Shown: positions 50,770 to 62,966, numbered from the stretch's first letter. The stretch: 64,000 nucleotides of DNA from Mesostigma viride (GCA_009746045.1 RPFO01000938.1:396242-460241); one strand, 5' to 3'. Notes: generated by a model not told the origin, from the letters alone. Numbers and translations: made by a program.

Positions 50770-53700
50770 GATCCTTCTACGAGCGGCGGCACCCCAGCAC
50801 GCCAACGCGTCGACGAGCTGATCGCCCTGTGCGCCGACAACAAGATCGCTGTTCTTGGAGTCCAGGAGCACCGACGCACCGTTGACCCTCAGCACGCGGT
50901 CAACGGTCTGCTCGGGTCGACGACCTGCGGGCAGGCTGGCGGTTCCACTATGGTGGCGGCGACGCGCCGGGCCAAGGTGGTGTGGGCCTCTTGTGCTCGC
51001 CGGCAGCATCAGAGCAGCTCCAGTCCATCGTGCTGCGGTCCCCGCGTGTGCTAGTGGCCACTTTTTCAGCCACCGAGGGCCATTCACACCACACGCTAAC
51101 CGTTATCGTGGGATATGCACCACATGCGGGTCGAGCTCAGGCGGAACGTGAGGCCTTCTTCGGCGCCCTCAAGGAGGAGGAGGCCAACATCCCAGCTCGG
51201 CACTTCCTGGTTATGCTGCTCGACGCCAACGCCACGCTGCCAGTTGGCACTGGGGGCGCTCAGTATTCCCCAACCAACACGACAGCCAACGGTAACACGC
51301 CTTTATTTGCGAATCTGCTGGTAGAATCTGCGCTGGTTGCATGCAATGCTTCTTTCGCACGCCCCGCTGAGCAGCTGGCCACCTTTTTTGGGCCGTCGGA
51401 TCGGGTGGTGTGCCTTGATTATGTCTGCGTACGTCGGGCTCCCTCAGTTGTCGGGCGCCCCTCAGTTGTCGATGCTCGCGTCCTGCAAGATTCTGTCAGC
51501 ACGGTGGAATCTGATCATCGTCTCGTGCTCGCTCGCATCAGATTGCGGTTTCCTGGGGTGAAACCGTCGCGACAGCTGGCCCCTCAGCCAGATCTGAAAG
51601 TGCTCCGGATTGTGCTGAAGGATGCCGACAAGATGTCAGCAGCAGAGCAGGCCGCTATGTCGCACAGGGATGATTTCCTGGCCGTATTCGACGCCGGGGG
51701 CAGCTGACAGCAGTTACACGCCATTCCGCCGCCGGGGGATATTTCAGTGATCCTCCGTGGAGTGGCAGCCAAGTATCGCCTGGCGGCCCGCACCCTTCCC
51801 ACCTTGCCTCCGCGCCGGCAGCTTGCTGTCCACCGTCACGCACCGACAGTGGTCGCCGCCAGGCAGATGCTCCGCCGCAACAGAGATCCGATCGCCAAAC
51901 CTGGGCTGCAAGCAGCTCTGCGGGCCGCCTACGAGCAGGCTGAGAAGGCAGATGCTCAGCAGATGGTCAAGGACCTGCGCAGCTGCCAGCAGAAGCACGA
52001 CGGCAAGGGGGCCTGGTTCTGGTACAAGCGCCTCGGGCACCCGGACGGCCTCGGCCGGCCCCACCGCCACGACGTCCCCGGCGCCCCAGCCAAGCGGCTT
52101 CGTACCTGGGCCACGGCCACGGCCGAGGTCGTGGGGACAGCTGCGCCGCCCCCACCCCTGCTCCCAGCCGCCGCCGCCCGCCCGGCCGCCCTGGCCGGCC
52201 CCGCTGGGCCCCCTGCCCCGCCTAGGTCAGCGGCGGACTACCTAGTCCCCCCGCTGGTCGGCCCACTTGGCGACCCGTCTGACATGCCTCCTTTCACCTC
52301 TCGCGAGGTCACGGAGGCGGTCCAGCGCCTGCGTTATGACTCAGCCACCGGCTCTGACGAGATTCCGGCCGCAGTTGTAAAACTTGCAGCCGAATTCGAG
52401 GACACAGGTGTTATGCTGCTCTTCCGGGACATCTGCAACCGCCTTCTGCTGTCGTCGCAACCACCTCCAACGGCCTGGCAACACAGTTTTCGCACGATGC
52501 TGTACAAGAACAAGGGGTCGCCTGCCGACCCCGGCAACTACAGAGGGGTGTGCATTCAAAGTGCCCCCCTCAAGCTTCTTATGCGGCTCATTCTGAACCG
52601 CCTGCGCACGGCCCTGGACGGTCACCTCAGCGAGACTCAGCACGGCTTCCGTTCAGGTCGCAACACAGTACAGGCGCTCTTCGCTACTCGCCGACTGGTG
52701 GAGGAACTGCAACGCCTTCAGCCTGGTGAGTCCCCTTTGCACCTTGTGCTGGTGGACTTCATCAAAGCCTTCGATTCGGTTTTCTGGCCTGCGCTTTGGG
52801 ACATCCTCGAGTTGTTCCGGATCCCCCGCCCCCTGATTGCTGTCATCCGCAACCTGTATGAAGGGTCCACCACTTCGGTGCGCACTTCTTACGGGACCAC
52901 GCCCCCATGCCCTTTACAGAAGGGTGTGTGGCAGGGCTGCGTGCTGTCGCCCTACCTGTTCATTATTGTTGTCGAATACGTAATGATTCAGGCGCGCAAG
53001 CGATTTACCCGCATCGTGGGCAGGGAACCAGGAGTGCAGGTTGCAAACAAATTCTGGCATGGCGGTGCGGACACGGAGATTCGGCTAGCAGACATCATTT
53101 ACGCAGACGACACCACCCTCTTCGAGGACACTGAGCACGTGCAGACATGGCTTGACTGCCTGGCTCTCGAGGCCCGTGCAGTGGGGCTTGAGGTCAGCAA
53201 GAAGACAGAGGCCCTGGCGGTTGGGCTCACCACCTCAGCGCCGCCCCTCTATCTCCTAGACGGCTCTCGAGTCCTGTATCGGGACCGCGTTAAGCTGCTG
53301 GGCAGCCTGCTCCCTAGCTGCGAGGTTGATGTGGACCATCGCATCTCCCTCGCCTGGCACGCTTTACGCCAGTACCGGGCCCTGTGGCGCAAGCCCCTGG
53401 GCAAGATCGAGAAACAGGACCTGTTCAAGGTCCTCGTCCTTCCTGTTCTCACGTATGGCGCCGAGACGTGGACCCTCACCGCCGACCTGGCCCGCAAGCT
53501 GGACGGCGCGGTCACCAGCATGCTGCGTTCCATTTTCAGAGTAGGCTATGCTGCCCATGTCCGCAATGAGGACCTGTACCAGGGCATGCCCTATATCACC
53601 AGCACCATTAATTAAGCAACGCCGCCTGCAGCTAGTAGGGCACCTAGCTCGCACCAACCAGGTAGACACCTCACGTGGCCCCCCCGCAGGACTGCGACCA

Positions 53701-53931
53701 GCCCAGCCTGGCCGGCACCTCCTGACGTGGGCTGGGCCCAGTGATGTTAGACGCCGCAAGGCCCGCACCTTCAAAGAACAGCTAGTAGAGGACATGGGGG
53801 GCCTAGGCCTCTCCGTGATTTGGAAGAAGATGATGGACAAGGCCAAGTGGGCCCAGGTCATAGAGGACAACGAGCCCCCCCCAGTGGGGAAGCGCCCGCG
53901 TGTGCAATCCCGCGGGAGGCACGCCAGATAG
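50770..53931 (+). pseudogene. LINE ORF2: APE-type endonuclease plus reverse transcriptase, lightly broken
   Basis: The longest RT in the window. Order: EEP endonuclease from IALCADNKIAVLGVQEHRR (about 50815), a frameshift near 50920, GGVGLLCSP ... VIVGYAPHAGR ... FLVMLLDANA ... VESDHRLVLARIRL; a single TGA at 51705-51707; then a continuous RT frame with ATGSDEIPAAVVKL, LYKNKGSPADPGNYRGVCI, the palm Asp in VLVDFIKAFDS (about 52753), GVWQGCVLSPYLFI and IIYADDTTLF (catalytic YADD at 53100), and TYGAETWTL. It stops at 53613-53615 because TTAA is duplicated (ATTAATTAAG). The next frame continues KQRRLQLVGHLARTNQVDT to a TAG at 53929-53931. Three lesions in 3.2 kb: one frameshift, one stop and a 4-bp duplication. 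It would cleave target DNA and reverse-transcribe element RNA (target-primed reverse transcription). It is a possible recent source of the enzyme acting on the tails. Confidence 0.8.
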
Positions 53932-54130
53932 CTCCCCCTAGAGGGCAGCGTGCGGCTGCCTAGATAGATGTTGTAGTTAGAATGCCGTTAGATAGATGTA
54001 GTATGTAGCCAACGTAGATAGATTAGACCGGTAGGAATGTTTGCACCCATCTGGACATCCATCCATCCATCCATCGGGGTTAATGCTCCGTGACTCCCCA
54101 ACGGGAGCACGAGTCTAATTAATTAATTAA

Positions 54131-55093
54131 CCCCTCAACCGTCTCTGACTCGTGCCTAGGATGAGTCACCAGTTGCACAGTACGCCACAGGTGCCCCCAT
54201 TCAACCTAATTATTATTTCTAGACCATACTGGGAACCAAGCATACCCATATGAGGGCCCGCCTGGGGGTATAGTGGGTGGTCCTAGTACTAGGTCCCCCT
54301 GCTCTATAAATAGCCCCCCCCTCAGGGGGGTACGGTGAGTGTGTGCGGTGACACTCTTACAATGCGTGATAGACCTCTTTTCTCAATGAGTTGACCCTGG
54401 GGTTGGTTTTGTAGATAGGTTTACAAGTTAGGATGGGTAACCAACACTAAAAATTGTAACCGCCCCAGGGACCCACAAGAGAGTGCTAAAAATAACTGGT
54501 GACTCATTTGAGTCACCAGTTCTGGGGGGGCTAAAACAAGCATTCTAGTGCAGTTTTGAACCTGGACATGATAGGTAAGCATGGAATATTGGTAAAAATG
54601 CATGCTAACACCTATTCCAACCAGGGTGCCACCAACGCTTGCCATAACCACTGCCGCATATGCTTGGAGAAGGCTACGCGCGTGCCGCGAGCACGGGCTT
54701 CACAACCAACGCATGATGGACCACGTATACCTTGGATTTCACCCTAGTATGTCAGGGGGGACTGCAACTGTACCCAAACACTACATCCAAGCACTTACAT
54801 GTCTTGTTTCACCCAGGGAACCGCAAGAAAATGCTCAAAATAACTGGTGACTATTTTGAGTCACCAGTTTAGAGTACCCTGTTGACTTTGACCAGGGTTT
54901 GCACCCTGGTCCGGTGGTCAGATACGGTCATTCAAGTGTCCTACGGAAAGAGCAGATCTAGATCTTTCCAACGGTCCTATTTTTACCCGAAAAAACCTTC
55001 CCGCCAGATCCCTACAGGGCGCACAAACTCGTGCCGATTTTGAGTCACGAGAAAAACTCGTGGTCGAAAATCGGCACGAGGACGGTTGAGGGG
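54131..55093. mobile_element. TTAA-flanked piggyBac-like element in a LINE tail
   Basis: TTAA at 54127-54130 and 55094-55097; TIRs CCCCTCAACCGTC. 963 bp with no transposase. It contains perfect or near-perfect palindromes built on GGTGACTCA/TGAGTCACC (54494-54521 and about 54841-54868) and a long hairpin of CTCGTGCCGATTTT arms at about 55028-55080. Confidence 0.8.
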
Positions 55094-55163
55094 TTAATTA
55101 GGTGCACCAGGGCACCCGCACCCTCATGGTCTATCACGCTATGCCCGGGTAAGGGGGGGGTTG

Positions 55164-56720
55164 GGAGATCATGTAGCACAAATTCCATGATGGATGGGTG
55201 GAGTGGAGGAAGCCGCGTCATCGAACTAACCTAACTCTAAGCTATCTAGTCTAGAAAAGCTTAACTACACTATACTCATCAAAACGCCTCCTCCTCTTGG
55301 GGGGAGGCGGCTTGCCCACAGGGTCGGGTGTGTGAGCCTTGACAATCTTCTGCCACCGCGTCTTGGCCTGCATGGCAGTCCAAAGACGGGAGAGAGAGTG
55401 GATGCGGTGCTCAAACTGGGCTGGGACCACTAGGTCGTCCAGCAACATCTGGATGTAGTTCGTGACAGGTTGAATCCCTACCCTTTTGGGAATGTCCTAA
55501 TTGGGGCCAGGCCAGGTCAGAATGTGTCGCCCTGGCTGGCCAAGCCGCTGGGGGCCTGCCAGACCAAGGGTGGTGTTGACCTGGCTGGTGCGAGCAAGGT
55601 GTCCTACAAATGCTATCCTACGCTGCCTAATCTCGTCCGAAATACGAGGCATGCATACCATGATACGAAGACTCTGATGACGGGCGCTCGGAAAACCCTA
55701 CGTTAAAAGGACCTGTCGGAGCATCCTGTAAACCGTGCCGTTGAGCCTAGCTGCCAGTTTGGGTGTGAGTGTCCACGCCTCGGCGCCATACGTGAGCACC
55801 GTGAGGACGAGGACCTTGAAGAAGAGCATGCGCTTGCGGTGCTCGCCCAGGCCCTTCGAGCGCCAGTAGGTGTTGAGCGAACGGAGCCTGCTGGCCCATG
55901 CAGGCCAGGCCGATGCGGGTGTCCACATCGTCTGCAGTGTTGACCAGGCAGCCAACTCCCCGGCCAACAGTTTAAAGCGATCGCGGAACGGGACCCGTCC
56001 GTCCCGTCGAGCAGGCGCTGCAGCGGTGGTGTTACACTGCATGGAGGCCCCAATCACCATCGCCTCAGTTTTGACACTATAATCTCCAACCCCACCGCCC
56101 GCGCCTCCAGGCCCAGACAGTCCAGCCATGCAGGTCTGAATGTGCTCGGGGCGCGCGATGAGGGTGGTGTCATCCGCATAAATCAGGTCGGCCAGGCGGT
56201 AACCAGGTGTAACCCCGCCGTGCTCTTTCTCTTTAAGGAAGTCCAAGCCTGGCTCGAACCCCTAACAGCAGTAAAGCGCGCACGTGCCCGGCGCATGACG
56301 TGATCCACGACAATAATGAACTGGTATGGGGACAGGACACAACCTTGCCACACCCCGTGGTGAAGGGGGAATGGTGGGGTGGTGCCTTCCGCAGTCCGCA
56401 CTACTGCCTGTGAGCCCTCATACAGTCGGTGAATGGCAGCAATAAACGCAGGTGGTACCCGATCCAGAGCTAGGGTGGCCCAAAGAGCCTCCCAGAGAAC
56501 CGTGTCAAAGGCCTTGATATAGTCAACAAAAGTGAAGACCAGCGGCAAACTGTCAGGGGGAAGGCGACGCACCTCCTCCTTCAACTTGACGGAACCGGTG
56601 ACCGGCGCGCGACCAACACAGCCATGACAGTGTTCCGACCACGACGTTCGGGCGCCTTTTGGCGGCAGATCACTTTGCCCACGAGCTTGCGGAGCACCTC
56701 ACCGCAGGCGATCGGGCGCA
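55164..56720 (-). pseudogene. LINE ORF2, minus strand, degenerate
   Basis: Read in reverse: VFTFVDYIKAFDTVLWEALW (palm A), GVWQGCVLSPYQFIIVVDHV, a frameshift, LADLIYADDTTLIARPEHIQ (palm C), TVLTYGAEAWTLTPKLAARL, and then the C-terminal end to PPPPKRRRRF across several frames. It has many stops. The 3' UTR and T3 hairpin at 55154-55260 tie it to the tail at 41605. Confidence 0.7.
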
Positions 56721-56745
56721 CCTTGCTCATTCATTTTTGTTGACT

Positions 56746-56880
56746 ATATATAGCTTTGACATGGCTCTGTATATAGGTTTATAGCTGGGCGTTTGCTTTG
56801 GTTTGAGTGATTTCACTCTGCTGTAAGTAATTATATTTTTAATATATATATATATATTAAAATCCAGTCGGCCTTGGCGC
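56746..56880 (+). mobile_element. Family D 3' end, 5'-truncated
   Basis: GACATGGCTCTGTATATAGG ... AGTGATTTCACTCTG, then TA repeats. It is preceded by TCATTTTTGTTGACTATATA, which is plus-strand ORF2 palm-A sequence. The same ORF2 sequence in reverse follows the D copy at 63107. Confidence 0.6.
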
Positions 56881-57420
56881 AGCTGGTCCCGCCGTCACAT
56901 CAATCCGGCGCAGCGCCGGGCCGTTCCCCGGTAATTCCCGCGCGAAAGTTGACGAAATTCGGTGCGCGCGTGCAATGTTGACTGAAATTCGGTGTGCAAG
57001 GCTATGGTAGCTGAAAATTTATTGCTCACGGAATACGAAGCCATTGTGTACCGGATTTCGCTTGTTCGAACGGCATTGTCATCGGGAAAAATAATATTCA
57101 CAAAAAAACTCGCGAAACGCTGCTGTATTGGGTGTGAACGAGGACAAGCACGCAGTTGGCGCAGTTTTTGCTCGCCGTCCGACCAGACCCGTGCATCTTT
57201 AAGGTAAGGTCTCGTTGCCCAAACTACTTGACGGTGGAAACGAACACGTTCCACCAGTTCCTTACATCATTTCAAAGAAACCCAGCGTAGGATTTCCCTT
57301 AATTTTGCGTTTCCGATTTTTACGCCCCTTCCGCGAAAAAGTGAGAATTATAGGAGCGCTGACAGGGGCAACACTGCATGTCGTGCTTTTAATCGCTTTT
57401 TCGTCTTTTCTTGCAGCTAT
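56881..57420. other. Unassigned, possible 5' region of a small gene
   Basis: Contains a donor-like TTTAAGGTAAGG at about 57196 and an acceptor-like TTTTCTTGCAG at about 57407-57417, which would place an intron just upstream of the ORF at 57421. Confidence 0.3.
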
Positions 57421-57588
57421 ATGACTTCGCTTGGGCGCAGCAACATCGCCCGGTGTTTATCCTGCGGGCGGGGCTTGCTGGCCCCGTCCGGAGTGTGCTC
57501 GGGGTGCGGGAAAAACCACAGCTACTGGTTTATAACGTCGACAACCCCCCATTTTCTGGTCATTAACCGGCGTATTCTTGTGGTTTAA
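57421..57588 (+). CDS. Possible small zinc-ribbon protein or exon, 55 codons
   Basis: ATG at 57421, TAA at 57586-57588. Residues 12-29 ([18 protein letters not shown]) form CxxC-x10-CxxC, a plausible zinc ribbon. A polypyrimidine-AG acceptor lies just before the ATG. The rest is short and unmatched. It might be the 5' end or an exon of a gene disrupted by the repeat array at 57903. Function unknown. Confidence 0.3.
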   Translation: MTSLGRSNIARCLSCGRGLLAPSGVCSGCGKNHSYWFITSTTPHFLVINRRILVV

Positions 57589-57902
57589 GCTTCCGGCGAC
57601 GGGCGAAAAGAGCTCTTACCATGACGGCATGCTCTGGGGAGGCGTTCCGAGAAGGACTGGGGCGGGCAGGCAAATTTACACGCGACAGTGCCCGCACGTC
57701 GCCTGCGCACCCCGGCGTACAAGGCAAAGCGCAGTGTTTCCCTCCTGGACGGCCCATCGCTGCCTTTGCCGGGCGGCATGTTGGGGAGGCGGCTCCTTCT
57801 TCCTTTCTTACCGCCCGTTTCATAGTTCATACCCCGTGAGTTTCCCAACGGAGGCGTGTTAATGATGAGCGGCTGCATGCATGAATGAACGGGTGTATGA
57901 AT
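57589..57902. other. Unassigned flank of the GGGA array
   Basis: TCCCAACGGAGGCGTGTTAA at 57845-57864 matches a T3 hairpin end and may be a tiny solo tail. Frames on both strands are open but unconvincing. Confidence 0.3.
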
Positions 57903-60097
57903 GAGGGAGGGGGGAGGGAGGGAGGGAGGGAGGGAGGGAGGGAGGGGGAGGAGGGAGGGAGGGAGGGAGGGAGGGAGGGGGAGGGAGGGAGGAGGGAGGG
58001 AGGGAGGGAGGGAGGGAGGGAGGGAGGAGGGAGGGAGGGGAGGGAGGGAGGAGGGAGGGAGGGAGGGAGGAGGGGAGGGAGGGAGGGAGGGAGGGAGGAG
58101 AGGAGGGAGGAGGGAGGGAGGGAGGAGAGGGAGGGAGGGAGGGAGGGAGGAGGAGGAGGGAGGGAGGAGGAGGGAGGAGGAGGGAGGGAGGGAGGAGGGG
58201 GGGAGGGAGGGAGGGAGGGAGGGAGGGAGGAGGGAGGGAGGGAGGGAGGGAGGGAGGGAGGGAGGGAGGGAGGGAGGGAGGGAGGGAGGGAGGGGGGGGG
58301 AGGGAGGAGGGAGGGAGGAGGGAGGGAGGAGGGAGGAGGGAGGAGGGAGGGAGGGAGGGAGGGAGGAGGGAGGGAGGGAGGGAGGAGGGAGGGAGGGAGG
58401 GAGGGAGGGAGGGAGGGAGGGAGGAGGGAGGGAGGGAGGGAGGGAGGAGGGAGGGAGGAGGAGGGAGGGAGGGAGGGAGGGAGGGAGGGAGGGAGGGAGG
58501 GAGGAGGGAGGGAGGGAGGGAGGGAGAGGAGGGAGGGAGGAGGAGGGAGGGAGGGGGAGGGAGGGAGGAGGGAGGGAGGGAGGGAGGGAGGAGGGAGGAG
58601 GGAGGGAGGGAGGGAGGAGGAGGAGGGAGGGAGGGAGGGAGGGAGGAGGGAGGAGGGAGGGAGGGAGGAGGGAGGGAGGGAGGGAGGGAGGGAGGGAGGG
58701 AGGGAGGGAGGGAGAGGGAGGGAGGGAGGGAGGGAGGGAGGAGGGAGGGAGGAGGAGAGGAGGGAGGAGGGAGGGAGGGAGGGAGGGAGGAGGGAGGAGG
58801 GAGGAGGAGAGGAGGGAGGGAGGGAGGGAGGGGGAGGGAGGGAGGAGGGAGGGAGGAGGGAGGGAGGAGGGAGGGAGGGAGGGAGGGAGGGAGGGAGGAG
58901 GGAGGGAGGGAGGGAGGAGGGAGGGAGGGAGGGAGGGAGGGAGGGAGGGAGGGAGGGAGGAGGGAGGGAGGGAGGAGGGAGGGAGGGAGGGAGGGAGGAG
59001 GAGGGAGGGAGGGAGGGAGGGAGGGAGGGAGGGAGGAGGGAGGAGGAGGGAGGGAGGAGGAGGGAGGGAGGGAGGGAGGAGGGAGGGAGGGAGGGAGGGA
59101 GGGAGGGGGAGGGAGGGAGGGAGGGAGGGAGGGAGGGAGGGAGGGAGGGAGGGAGGGAGGGAGGGAGGAGGGAGGGAGGGAGGGAGGGAGGAGGGAGGGA
59201 GGGAGGGAGGAGGGAGGAGGGAGGAGGGAGGGAGGGAGGGAGGAGGGAGGGAGGGAGGAGGGAGGGAGGAGGAGGGAGGGAGGGAGGGAGGGAGGGAGGG
59301 AGGGAGGGAGGGAGGGAGGGAGGGAGGGAGGGAGGGAGGAGGGAGGGAGGGAGGGAGGGAGGGAGGGAGGGAGGGAGGGAGGGAGGGAGGGAGGGAGGGA
59401 GGGAGGGAGGAGGGAGGGAGGAGGGAGGGAGGGAGGGAGGGAGGGAGGGAGGAGGAGGGAGGGAGGGAGGGAGGGAGGGAGGAGGAGGGAGGGAGGGAGG
59501 GAGGGAGGGAGGGAGGAGGAGGGAGGGAGGGAGGGAGGGAGGGAGGGAGGGAGGGAGGGAGGGAGGGAGGGAGGGAGGAGGGAGGGAGGGAGGGAGGGAG
59601 GGAGGGAGGGAGGGAGGAGGGAGGGAGGGAGGGAGGGAGGAGGGAGGAGGGAGGGAGGGAGGAGGAGGGAGGGAGGAGGAGGGAGGGAGGGAGGGAGGGA
59701 GGGAGGGAGGAGGGAGGGAGGGAGGGAGGGAGGAGGGAGGGAGGGAGGAGGGAGGGAGGGAGGGAGGGAGGGAGGAGGAGGGAGGGAGGGAGGGAGGGAG
59801 GAGGAGGGAGGGAGGGAGGGAGGGAGGAGGGAGGGAGGAGGGAGGGAGGGAGGGAGGGAGGGAGGGAGGGAGGGAGGGAGGGAGGGAGGGAGGGAGGGAG
59901 GGAGGGAGGGAGGGAGGGAGGGAGGGAGGAGGAGGGAGGGAGGGAGGGAGGGAGGGAGGGAGGGAGGGAGGGAGGGAGGGAGGGAGGGAGGGAGGGAGGG
60001 AGGAGGGAGGAGGGAGGGAGGGAGGGAGGGAGGGAGGGAGGGAGGGAGGGAGGGAGGGAGGGAGGGAGGGAGGGAGGGAGGGAGGGAGGGAGGGAGG
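57903..60097. repeat. 2.2-kb (GGGA)n/(GGA)n purine array
   Basis: GGGA units are interspersed with GGA in irregular, partly periodic patterns. The strand is all purine for 2.2 kb. Frames of more than 700 codons in all forward phases, and over 1000 in reverse (Ser-Leu-Pro repeats), are artefacts of the repeat. Confidence 0.97.
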
Positions 60098-60380
<283 letters not shown>

Positions 60381-60780
60381 TCTGCTTAGGCGTTGGAGCA
60401 CACGCATGCACTGGAGGAAGGGGGTGATGAAAACCCAGACCAACTGTCGCACCCACCCCTCCACCTTCACCAAGCGTAAGGCCAAGCGTGCCATGGGGGT
60501 AGGGTAGCGGACGCAAGTCACCAACGTCAGGGTGCTCACCAGGCTGGTGGATGAGAAGATGGGGGGCAGGCCCCTGTCAGATGCAGAGAAGAAGAAAAGG
60601 AAAAGGATGCAGCAGGGCCGTGAGAACGTGCCCCCGGGTGTGGCATTAGCCACTATATAGCTAGCTAGCTGGCTAGAGGTGTGTTATTAATGCATTGTAC
60701 TATAGGCATGTGCCCCCAAGTATGCCTTCCTGCATTGTAAATATGATGCATAATGTAATGATGTGTTGTTTGGAACCTTC
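60381..60780. other. Unassigned sequence between microsatellite and satellite
   Basis: CATTGTACTATAGGCATGTGCCCCCAAGTATGCCTTCCTGCA resembles 48388-48436 next to the first compound array, supporting a duplicated segment. No gene is recognised. A stretch at 60545-60620 reads RLVDEKMGG...[16 protein letters not shown] in one frame but is isolated. Confidence 0.4.
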
Positions 60781-61690
60781 TGTACACCAAGGTGGAATGA
60801 TTGCCATGAAACCCTTGTAAGAACAATAGAAAGCTGCTTTTTCTGTGGTATTTATGCTAGCATCTGTCACCAATTTGTCATCCAACCAGCCTGAAGCTTT
60901 GTGGGCAGGCTGCATGGGATGTGTTTCGAACATGTGCCAAGTTCTAGCTCCAACTGAGTCCACTTGGGTCTTATATATGTGCAAACCTATGATGAAATAC
61001 TTGGAAAACACTGAAAAACTGCATTTTGGGGTATTTATGCTAGCATTTGTCACCAATTTGTCATCCAACCAGCCTGAAACTTTGTGGGCATGCTGCATGG
61101 GATGTGTTTAGAACATGTGCAAAGTTCCAGGCCCAACTGAGTTCATTTGGTGTCATTATGTATGCATATGTGTGATAAAACCCTTAAAAAACCATGAAAA
61201 ACTGCATTTTTTGGGTATTTATGCTAGCATTTGTCACCAATTTGTCATCCAACCAGCCTGAAACTTTGTGGGCATGCTGCATGGGATGTGTTTAGAACAT
61301 GTGCAAAGTTCCAGGCCCAACTGAGTTCATTTGGTGTCATTATGTATGCATATGTGTGATAAAACCCTTAAAAAACCATGAAAAACTGCATTTTTTGGGT
61401 ATTTATGCTAGCATTTGTCACCAATTTGTCATCCAACCAGCCTGAAACTTTGTGGGCATGCTGCATGGGATGTGTTTAGAACATGTGCAAAGTTTCAGGC
61501 CCAACTGAGTTCATTTGATGTCATTATATATGCATACATGCCAGAAAGTGCTGAAAATACGGTATTTTTTGCTAGCAAATGTCACCATGTTACCATGGTG
61601 CCGACTCCCAAAAAATTTTTTGACCACATGGCATCATAAGATATCTGATTAGGTACCTTGGTGCCAAATTTGAGGCCAAACTGACTATTA
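60781..61690 (+). repeat. ~184-bp tandem satellite, about 5 copies
   Basis: Same family as 48690-49870 (CATCCAACCAGCCTGAAACT, GCATGCTGCATGGGATGTG). The downstream segment GACCACATGGCATCATAAGA ... CCAAATTTGAGG-CAAACTGAC is also shared. Confidence 0.9.
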
Positions 61691-61740
61691 GCCTATCTTG
61701 AAATAATTACCAGGGAACAAAAACGCGTTTTTGGATTGAT

Positions 61741-62966
61741 GTGGTCCCGGGCCCCGACCTCCCGCCACATGCTATTCGCATTGCCTCCCTGCCTGCACGG
61801 ATGGGTGGCTGTGGTCTGACTCGTGCCGCCCGGCTGGCCCCAGCAGCATTTTTGGGCTCCGTCGCTCAGTCGTGGGCGGAAAGCTGCCGGCTCCTGCCCC
61901 TTTTGGCAACGGCAGCGCCTGACCTCCTGGACCCCAGCAGCCCTTTGCCCTTCGTCACCGCCATCCAGGAGGCCTATGCTGAGATCCAGCAGGCCTGTTC
62001 TCCCGTCCGTGCCGCTCAGGCGGTACAGCGCCACCTCCCTCGCGGCACTCCCTCGGTCGCCTCCGTTCAATCTCCCGCCGCATTCCCTGCTCGCGTCATC
62101 GATAAACACCAGAAAACCTACGCGGGTATTCTGCACACGGCTGATTGGATGGCTCTTTTCGCGGACCTCAACGCCCAGGGACGTGCGTGGCTGTTCTCGC
62201 TTTCCTTGCGGAGTGTGGGCTCGGCGTACCTTCGTGCTCTTCCCATGGCCCCCCCATTCGCCTTGGCTCCCAGCCACTACTCGGTGGCGCTCCGGCACCA
62301 GCTATTTGCCCCGCAGCCTCTTGTTCCGGCCGGGCGGCCTTGTGGTAGCTGTGGGCAGCCGCTGGATCCCACGGGGACTCACTACCTTGCCTGCATGGGG
62401 GGCCAACAGAATCAGAATTGGTATTTGTATTTGCACACTGTCCTCCTGACGGTGGTGCTCGCCATGATTCGGTCGGTTTTCCCCCACGCGAACATCCGGT
62501 CCGAGGATGCGGATGGCGCTGCCTTCTATTCCCCCAACCACCGGCCTGACATCGTGGTGCTGGACTTTGAGGGGGGTGGCCGGCATCTGCTTATTGACGT
62601 TTCGGTGGTGCGGCCCTTGGCTCTTAGCCACGTGGCTGGGGCCTCCCTCACGGCAGGTTACACGGCGGACCGGGCGGAGCGGGCCAAGCTCCTGGCCTAC
62701 GGCGACGTCGGGCACCATCGTGTGGTGCCCTTTGTCCTGGAGGAGTTTGGGGCCATGGGGCCCCTGACCTCCGCCTTCTTCAAGGAGTGTTGCCGGCTCC
62801 GGGAGGACCGGCTGGACCTGGAGGGCCAGCGGGCCCCATGGTCGGCGCGGACCTGGACGTCATATATTGGCGTCAGCGCTTGTTGTCGGTGGCGCTGACT
62901 CGGGCCATGGCTGACATCATGCTCCGCCGTACGCGGGCTGATTTTGCGGTGCAGCAGGGCTATTAG
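61741..62966 (+). pseudogene. Family D polyprotein C-terminus with restriction-like endonuclease-type domain
   Basis: Open for about 380 codons: LPARMGGCGLTRAARLAPAA, PLPFVTAIQEAYAEIQ, FSLSLRSVGSAYL, the CxxC-x8-H-x4-C knuckle (about 62340-62395), then RPDIVVLDF and HLLIDVSVV (about 62540-62610). These match the C-terminal endonuclease region of RLE-type LINEs. Near 62850-62890 small insertions (an extra AT, then a TT) shift the frame. The other copy (805-1876) shows the undisturbed end, which reaches a TAG at 62964-62966. The reverse transcriptase is absent. Confidence 0.65.

Larger units (their letters stand above)
50761..55098 (+). mobile_element. T4 LINE with endonuclease-RT ORF2
   Basis: The TSD is TAGGCGCACC at 50751-50760 and TAGGTGCACC at 55099-55108 (one mismatch). 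It is 5'-truncated in the endonuclease domain. The 3' UTR ends in the T4 hairpin (CTCCCCAACGGGAG) and a TTAA tail, into which a TTAA element (54131-55093) then inserted. There is no ORF1. Confidence 0.8.
50616..55153 (-). mobile_element. T1 LINE 3' end, minus strand, split by an ORF2 element
   Basis: The outer TSD is GTTGGGAGAT (50606-50615 and 55154-55163). Its own sequence is 50616-50760 and 55109-55153, which join to the known T1 3' UTR (CTCTAGGTGCACCAGGGCAC). Confidence 0.75.
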
